Part shown: piece by piece, positions 60,504 to 64,000 of the stretch | How the letters are laid out: every line of letters begins with the position of its first letter | Position numbering within the stretch: the stretch's first letter is position 1 | NCBI RefSeq assembly: GCF_009604405.1 | Contig: NZ_WEGK01000001.1 | Span: 1-64,000, forward strand | Source: Nocardia macrotermitis | GTDB taxonomy: Bacteria; Actinomycetota; Actinomycetes; Mycobacteriales; Mycobacteriaceae | Direction: 5' to 3' | Length of the DNA stretch: 64,000 bases | The notes under the pieces: generated by a model | Database searches by the model: none | Told to the model about the DNA's origin: nothing | What the model saw: only the letters and a program-made list of their open reading frames with translations | Made by a program: the position numbers and the translations under genes

Positions 60504-61334
60504 CTACAGCGCCTCACGCGGGAACAGCAGGGTGTAGATCTCGGTGAAACCCACGTTCACGACCATGAGCAGCACGATCGAGGCGACGACCGCGGCGTTC
60601 ACCGAATCCGCCACGCCACTGGGACCGCCCTTGGTGCTCAACCCCTTCTGACACGCGACGACGGTCACGATCAGCCCGAACACGACCGCTTTCACCACCG
60701 CGAGATACATATCCCCGATCGTGGCGAAGGAGGAGAACGTCGCCACGAAACTGCCCGGCGTCCCGCCCTGGACGTAGACGTCGAACAGATATCCGGCGAT
60801 GAACCCGACGAAGGCGCTCAACCCGGTCAGCCCGACCGCGACCACCACCCCGGCCGCCACCCGCGGCACCACCAGTCGGTGGATCACCTCCACTCCCATC
60901 ACGGTCATCGCGTCGATCTCCTCGCGAATCGTGCGCGACCCCAGATCCGCGCAGATCGCCGAGCCCACCGCCGCGGCCAGCAGCATCGCCGTCACGACCG
61001 GCGCGGCCTGGCGGATGACGGCCAGACCACTCGCCGCCCCCGCGAGCGAACTCGCCCCGACCTGTCCGGCGATCAATCCGAACTGAATGGACAACGTCGC
61101 GCTGATCGGCAGTGCGACCGCGATCGTCGGCACGTACGAGGTCTTCACCATGAACGCGGCCTGCTGCACGAATTCGCGAAATACGAACCGGCCCTTCACG
61201 ATATCCGTGATCAGGTACTGCACCGCGCGCACCCCCAGGACGAATTGGGAGCCGACGGTATCGAGCGAGGCGATCGGATGACGCCGCAGATAACCGCGCC
61301 CCCATCCGGTGATATCGGTTGCCGTGAACGTCAT
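60504..61334 (-). CDS. YrbE-type (MlaE) mce permease A
   Basis: A 276-aa YrbE/MlaE permease with the EEIDAMTVMGVEVIHRLVVPR block near 136-156 and the VKTSYVPTIAVALPI segment near 63-77. Start at the ATG at 61334, sharing one base with the preceding stop (TGATG), rather than the far longer upstream frame. With the B permease it makes the transmembrane part of an Mce ABC importer, energised by an MceG/MlaF ATPase encoded elsewhere. Confidence 0.93.
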   Translation of the reverse strand: MTFTATDITGWGRGYLRRHPIASLDTVGSQFVLGVRAVQYLITDIVKGRFVFREFVQQAAFMVKTSYVPTIAVALPISATLSIQFGLIAGQVGASSLAGAASGLAVIRQAAPVVTAMLLAAAVGSAICADLGSRTIREEIDAMTVMGVEVIHRLVVPRVAAGVVVAVGLTGLSAFVGFIAGYLFDVYVQGGTPGSFVATFSSFATIGDMYLAVVKAVVFGLIVTVVACQKGLSTKGGPSGVADSVNAAVVASIVLLMVVNVGFTEIYTLLFPREAL

Positions 61335-62149
61335 CAGGCCATCTCCACCTTCGAAGCCAGCCACCGGCCGCCGACCGATCGCATCGTCATGATGATGCGG
61401 CTGCGGTCGATCCGCGGATCGGGGCTCACGGTGTTGGTGATCTCCTGATCGACGAACAACATGACCACGACCTGATCCGTCGAGGCGCTCCGCACACTCG
61501 CGTCCACGACCTTGCCGACGCTGCGGGCCTTGTTGTCGATCAGCATCTTCTTCAGCTGAGCACTCGATTGCGAGTACATGTTCTTGAAATCGCCTGTGGC
61601 ACCGTCCAACACGTGGGTGTAGTCGTCGTCGATGTGCTGGGAATCGATACTGGTGAGGGTGACCGCATAGGTTTGCGCGGTGGACAGCGCCTGCTGCGCC
61701 GCGGTGTCCACGGCGTCGCGATTGCTGAGTTTCCAGCCGAAAACTCCTGCCAATACCGAGGATACGATAGCGACGACGATGATCAGGGCGGCGCAGGATC
61801 GCCGCACCCACCGTTTCGAACCGCGGGGTCCCGGGTCGGATCCTGCTGCCTCCGAACCATTTCCGAGCTCCGCACCGTCGCCGTTCTCATATTCGCCGCT
61901 CGCGCCTCGAGCTCCGCCACGCCCGCCGGTCGTGCCGTCGGCCCCCGCACGTTCGCGGCCCGCACGTTCATGCTCATCGGCATCGTGAGCAACCTCTTCG
62001 CACTCGGCGGCTTCGAGCCCGGCACCCTCCCGTCGGCCAGCCGGAAGTCTGTCACCCTCGGGCTCTGCTCCTCCGGAACTCTCGGTGACGGCCGGCTCCG
62101 GATCGGCCTCCGAGACCTCCGGCCCCGGCTTCAACTGCGATGTCGACAT
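61334..62149 (-). CDS. Mce-associated membrane protein
   Basis: A 271-aa protein: an acidic, Glu/Gly/Ala-rich disordered cytoplasmic tail (residues ~1-105), one transmembrane helix (CAALIIVVAIVSSVLAGVFGW, about 117-137), then an extracytoplasmic NTF2-like domain, which matches mce-associated (Mas) proteins that follow mce genes. Start at 62149 with GGAG 7 nt upstream. It lies between the Mce gene and the yrbE genes, with one-base TGATG coupling to yrbEA. Confidence 0.85.
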   Translation of the reverse strand: MSTSQLKPGPEVSEADPEPAVTESSGGAEPEGDRLPAGRREGAGLEAAECEEVAHDADEHERAGRERAGADGTTGGRGGARGASGEYENGDGAELGNGSEAAGSDPGPRGSKRWVRRSCAALIIVVAIVSSVLAGVFGWKLSNRDAVDTAAQQALSTAQTYAVTLTSIDSQHIDDDYTHVLDGATGDFKNMYSQSSAQLKKMLIDNKARSVGKVVDASVRSASTDQVVVMLFVDQEITNTVSPDPRIDRSRIIMTMRSVGGRWLASKVEMA

Positions 62150-62181
62150 CGGTCCACTCCTGAAATATGTTGCCGGGAAGG

Positions 62182-63414
62182 TTATTTCGGTGGAAGGTAG
62201 GGCTCGGGTACGCCGCCGTAGGGCGTGGGAATCGACCATCGTCCCTGCGGTGTCGGATCGGTGGTGGCGAGCGGGTTCACGCCGGGCGGCAGCTGGGCGG
62301 TGTCGTCGCCGGGCGGCTGCGGCGCGTTGCGCGCACCGCGCACCACCAGGCTCGGGTCCGGGTCCGTGCAGAAGGTGTACAGATACGGCTCGGGGTAGTT
62401 CGGCACGGTGATGGGTTTGCGGGGCAGGTTGTAGTCGCATTGTTTGCGGGGGTACAGATTCACCAGCGCCCACACCGCGTTGTCGTGAAATGCCTTGGCC
62501 AGCGCGTCGACCGCCGAGCCCGGACGTTGTTGCGGGAAGAAGAATTCCCGCATCGCCGGGACGTGCAGATACGACATCTGCGCGACGGTGGCGAGATTGC
62601 CGAGCAGTTGCACCATCGTGGGCGAGTTGTCCGCGATGATCTGATCCATCGCATGCAGCGCCCGCGGACTCTCGCTGACCAGCGTCCGATATCCGCCGGT
62701 CATCCGGTCCACCCCGGCGGCGGTCCGATCCAGGTTCGCGACGGTCGCACCCAGCCCCGGGGCCAGATCACGCACCGTCGAGAGCACGATCTCGCTGTTG
62801 TGCAGCAGCCCGACCGTCTGCGGCAGCACCGACCCCAGGGTCGTGATCAGGAAGGTGCCGCCCTGGATGATCGCGGCCAGTTTCTCCGGGGCCTGCGGAC
62901 TGCCGCCCAGTTCGTGCACGATGGACGCGAGTTTCGCCGGATCCAGTTGTACGACAGCGCCGTTCATATCGCCGAGCAGTTGCGCGAGGGTCACCGGTGA
63001 GGAGGTCCGGTCGGCGCTCACCGTCGCGCCGTCGTGCAGATACGGTCCCGCCGAGGTTTGCGGGACGAAATCCAGGTACTGCTCACCGGCGGGTGAGAGC
63101 GCGGCCACCCGGGCGGTGCTGTCGGCCGGTATCCGCACCGAACTGTCGATCGCGGCCACCGCCACCACGACGCCGTCGGCGATATCCACGGATCTCACCT
63201 CACCGACCCGCACGCCGCGCACGGTCACATCCCGGTTCGGTTGCAGCCCACCCGATTCCGCGAAGCGCACGCGCACGACGTACGTCGATCGGAACGGATC
63301 CGCCTGTAACGACCCGAAAACCAGGTAAGCGGCCCCCAGCACCGTCGTCAGCACCAATGCGAGCCACGAAACGGTCAGCCGGTGTCCCGCAAGGTATTTC
63401 GCAGCCGTGCTCAT
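62182..63414 (-). CDS. Mce family protein (last mce gene, MceF-like)
   Basis: A 410-aa Mce protein: one N-terminal membrane helix (LTVSWLALVLTTVLGAAYLVFGSLQ), the MlaD/Mce domain (residues ~40-120, with FAESGGLQPNRDVTVRGVRVGEVRSV), a helical needle region (about 125-310) and a proline-rich tail ending PYLPPK. No lipobox, so not MceE-like. Start at 63414. It would form a pore or tunnel moving lipids (sterols or fatty acids) across the periplasm with the other Mce subunits. Confidence 0.92.
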   Translation of the reverse strand: MSTAAKYLAGHRLTVSWLALVLTTVLGAAYLVFGSLQADPFRSTYVVRVRFAESGGLQPNRDVTVRGVRVGEVRSVDIADGVVVAVAAIDSSVRIPADSTARVAALSPAGEQYLDFVPQTSAGPYLHDGATVSADRTSSPVTLAQLLGDMNGAVVQLDPAKLASIVHELGGSPQAPEKLAAIIQGGTFLITTLGSVLPQTVGLLHNSEIVLSTVRDLAPGLGATVANLDRTAAGVDRMTGGYRTLVSESPRALHAMDQIIADNSPTMVQLLGNLATVAQMSYLHVPAMREFFFPQQRPGSAVDALAKAFHDNAVWALVNLYPRKQCDYNLPRKPITVPNYPEPYLYTFCTDPDPSLVVRGARNAPQPPGDDTAQLPPGVNPLATTDPTPQGRWSIPTPYGGVPEPYLPPK

Positions 63415-63443
63415 TCGTTCACCGAGCCCCCGCCGCCGCGCGT

Positions 63444-64000
63444 TCACCGTCCGGGCCCGATCACTCGATCGCGCAAGCGCTGCAACGTATATGCCAGTGA
63501 TCCGACGAAATTCGCCCAATCGGTCTGCTCCGGAATGCGGGCCTGATCGTTCCCCGGAAAATTCGGATCGGGTACCGCACCGATCGCGATCTTGGTGACG
63601 TCCGCGTCCGCACCCGCACCGGTGGACGAAGCCACTTTGCCGCCGACGATCCCGATCGATGCGTTCAGTACGTTCAGGTCGAGTCCCGGCTGATTGGCGG
63701 CGGCGTTCAATCCGGCCGACAGATTGTTCATATCCGTGATGAGACTGCGTTTTCCGGTCCCGTTCACCGACGGAAACTTCTCCAGTTCCCCGGCGATCCG
63801 GCTCAATCGGGCCGCGAGATCGACGATGTTCTGCGTATTGTCACCGACAGCTTGCACGGCCGGACCCGCCGCGGCCACCGCCGCGTTCACCGTCGACTGC
63901 TGCGCGGCGATGGTATCGGTCAGCGCCCCGGTGTCGCGGATCGCGGCCCGAATCTGATCGGACCGCTGCGACAGCGTGTGCACCAGGGTCGAAGTCTGGG
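63444..64000 (-). CDS. Mce family protein, C-terminal part (cut by window edge)
   Basis: An open frame that runs off the right edge; 557 bp are in the window. The visible part is the helical needle region of an Mce protein (QRSDQIRAAIRDTGALTDTIAAQQSTVNAA, then DNTQNIVDLAARLSRIAGELEKF) and a tail. It lies 29 bp ahead of the next mce gene, in the same operon. A GTG inside at 63983 is not the true start, since the frame stays open upstream to the edge. Confidence 0.88.
   Translation of the reverse strand, partial: QTSTLVHTLSQRSDQIRAAIRDTGALTDTIAAQQSTVNAAVAAAGPAVQAVGDNTQNIVDLAARLSRIAGELEKFPSVNGTGKRSLITDMNNLSAGLNAAANQPGLDLNVLNASIGIVGGKVASSTGAGADADVTKIAIGAVPDPNFPGNDQARIPEQTDWANFVGSLAYTLQRLRDRVIGPGR

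Overview
The window is about 64 kb of very GC-rich DNA (roughly two thirds G+C, strong G/C bias at third codon positions). It carries Mce and YrbE lipid-import genes, SCPx/thiolase-type 'lipid transfer' genes, many secreted serine hydrolases, and GntR, IclR, TetR, LysR, AraC, PucR and ArsR regulators. This points to a chromosome of a mycolic-acid actinomycete, most likely Nocardia or a close relative (Rhodococcus, Gordonia). No rRNA, tRNA, CRISPR array, prophage or intact insertion sequence was seen. The window looks like catabolic and transport gene islands rather than a core region.

Layout. 1-7.5 kb: an unknown protein, the DhaK/DhaL dihydroxyacetone kinase pair, a 4Fe-4S protein divergent from an aldehyde dehydrogenase, and a large secreted alpha/beta-hydrolase. 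7.8-11.8 kb: an ABC exporter (ATPase, permease) co-transcribed with a histidine kinase and a NarL-type regulator. 11.9-12.7 kb: an orphan amino-acid-type ABC ATPase. 12.7-22.4 kb: a GntR-regulated catabolic island of two divergent operons. One carries two AA_synth-family proteins, an alpha/beta-hydrolase, an aldehyde dehydrogenase and a luciferase-like flavin monooxygenase. The other carries a SnoaL-like protein, a flavin reductase, an NCS1 permease, RibBA and a small ABM/cyclase-like protein. It looks like a self-contained pathway that imports a (probably N-heterocyclic) compound, opens it with reduced FMN, and makes extra flavin precursors for the job.

22.9-28.5 kb: a secreted S15/CocE hydrolase, a LysR/MFS divergent pair and a membrane-anchored esterase. 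28.7-42.2 kb: a second catabolic island centred on an IclR regulator. Leftward run MmgE/PrpD, Asp/Glu-hydantoin racemase, FAD oxidoreductase, a hydantoinase-like amidohydrolase and a fucose-isomerase-like protein; rightward run a CaiB-type CoA transferase, a CitE-like lyase, a cyclase-family hydrolase, a second MmgE/PrpD and an MFS transporter. 42.3-45 kb: an MFS/AraC pair and a cupin. 45.2-50.6 kb: a peptide/nickel-type ABC importer (lipoprotein, two permeases, fused double ATPase) preceded by a cobalamin riboswitch, so probably a cobalt or corrinoid-related uptake system. 50.7-54.8 kb: an Ltp/DUF35 pair with a KstR-like operator, a TetR and a PucR regulator. 55.2-56.9 kb: a secreted lipase and a methyltransferase. 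57.7-59.6 kb: an NmtR-like ArsR sensor divergent from an MFS exporter with a histidine-rich tail. 59.6-64 kb: part of an mce operon, with yrbE genes lying after the mce genes rather than before them.

Recurring features are leaderless-looking promoters (a -10 box 6-8 nt before an ATG/GTG that has no ribosome-binding site), three unrelated tandem-repeat tracts in intergenic DNA (7.8, 45.2 and 57.2 kb), and several operator-like inverted repeats. All functions are inferred by reading motifs and family resemblance; no database search was run.
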